Positions 63,622-64,000 of a stretch of DNA of 64,000 nucleotides are shown here, in pieces. The translations under genes were made by a program, and so were the position numbers. The first letter of the stretch is position 1. Each line of letters starts with the position of its first letter. Location of the stretch: the NCBI RefSeq assembly GCF_009758415.1, contig NZ_WQRF01000002.1:558001-622000 (forward strand), written 5' to 3'. This DNA is from Devosia marina (GTDB taxonomy: Bacteria; Pseudomonadota; Alphaproteobacteria; Rhizobiales; Devosiaceae). The notes below the pieces were generated by a model. It searched no databases. It worked only from the letters and a program-made list of their open reading frames with translations, and was not told the origin of the DNA.

Positions 63622-63675
63622 CACCGTGCAACCGCGAGGCAGTAATGCCGGGGCGGCGTGTCGTTACGCCCATGC

Positions 63676-64000
63676 TCAGAACTTGTAGCGCAGTCCAGCC
63701 GTCACCGCGTTGGAGCCGTCGATATGGGCAATGGTGCCAAACCCGCCGGAGCGGTGCTGGATGCGGCCAAAGGCCTCCCATTGCGGGTGATCGTCATGCG
63801 AAACCGCAATTTCCGGGGCCAGATAATAGAGCACTGTCGCGCTGTCGCCCGAGGCTGCGGTGCGGGTGGTCTCGACGCCAATGGTGCCGGTGACCACCGA
63901 GAATCCGCCGGTGATCGACGGGGTGATATTGACCGGGCCCAGCTCAACTTCAGTCAGCCGGCCGACCAGGCCTGCCCAGGCTTCGGCAGAAAGGGTCTCG
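63676..64000 (-). CDS. Acyloxyacyl hydrolase/PagL-like outer membrane barrel (5' end outside window)
   Basis: C-terminal 108 residues of a protein whose start lies beyond the window edge. It shows alternating strands typical of an outer membrane beta-barrel (ITPSITGGFSVVTGTIGVETTRT, LYYLAPEIAVSHDDHPQWEAFGRIQHRSGGFG), ending IDGSNAVTAGLRYKF with a C-terminal Phe. The HRSGGFG segment matches the catalytic His-Ser of PagL-type lipid A 3-O-deacylases, so an outer membrane hydrolase is likely. The full fold cannot be checked here. Confidence 0.75.
   Translation of the reverse strand, partial: ETLSAEAWAGLVGRLTEVELGPVNITPSITGGFSVVTGTIGVETTRTAASGDSATVLYYLAPEIAVSHDDHPQWEAFGRIQHRSGGFGTIAHIDGSNAVTAGLRYKF

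Noticed and set aside
1..64000. tRNA genes and CRISPR arrays
   Set aside because: GTTCGA-type sequences occur only inside coding regions without cloverleaf arms, and no regularly spaced repeats of CRISPR length were seen.

Overview
The window is high-GC DNA with a dense, mostly core gene set. It most likely comes from an alphaproteobacterium of the order Hyphomicrobiales, probably Devosia-like. That assignment is an inference from gene content and neighbourhoods: dapF-mtaB-ftsY-yciB, ffh-rpsP, cobS/cobT of the aerobic cobalamin pathway, bolA divergent from a J-domain gene, a SUV3-type helicase followed by S4-domain/fdxA/carD genes, DUF1178 and DUF3108 proteins, and a MucR/RRNPP-free ordinary housekeeping background. 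I saw no rRNA, tRNA, CRISPR array, prophage or IS element.

Layout. 1-8.4 kb: the end of an EVE-domain gene, a siderophore-interacting flavoprotein, a small membrane protein, the minus-strand group dapF-mtaB-ftsY-yciB, then a JmjC/cupin-like oxygenase translationally coupled to a BcsL/FemAB-type acyltransferase. 8.4-14.6 kb: ffh-rpsP ending in a very strong terminator, then the minus-strand leucine cluster leuD-ridA-CPBP protease-leuB, and an isolated fosA-type gene with foreign-looking codon use. 14.7-25.9 kb: arginine genes argC and argJ, deoD, DNA repair and hydrolase genes, an HNH nuclease, a parDE toxin-antitoxin pair, dsbB, a secreted nuclease, an M48 lipoprotein protease and mutT. 26-35.9 kb: a BCCT choline/betaine transporter, a TetR regulator with twin operators, a parvulin isomerase, secA, a small DNA methyltransferase-like gene and an L,D-transpeptidase. 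35.9-46.3 kb: accA, xerD, aroK-aroB-CNNM transporter, bolA/J-domain, cobS-cobT. 46.3-54.5 kb: VUT transporter, rpmB, DUF3108, a SnoaL-like gene broken by one amber codon, the SUV3 helicase, S4 protein, fdxA and carD. 54.6-64 kb: SMR pump, P-loop kinase, methyltransferase, comF, grxC, a nitrilase-family amidase, ilvD, a YciI protein, a gene-poor 1.4 kb stretch, a cold-shock gene and the end of a PagL-like barrel.

Three regulatory or structural signals stand out. First, a three-hairpin intergenic repeat occurs in four full copies and one truncated copy, and its stems change on both sides at once (covariation). Second, a CCGTAC-N6-GTACGG palindrome lies upstream of both leuD and ilvD, with a weaker version before leuB, suggesting a shared branched-chain amino acid operator. 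Third, perfect palindromes precede parD and the tetR gene and probably mark self-regulation. Functional linkage is clearest in leucine/isoleucine-valine synthesis (leuB, leuD, ilvD), arginine synthesis (argC, argJ), protein targeting (ffh, ftsY, secA), cell wall precursors (dapF, L,D-transpeptidase, aroK/aroB more distantly) and cobalt insertion (cobS, cobT).
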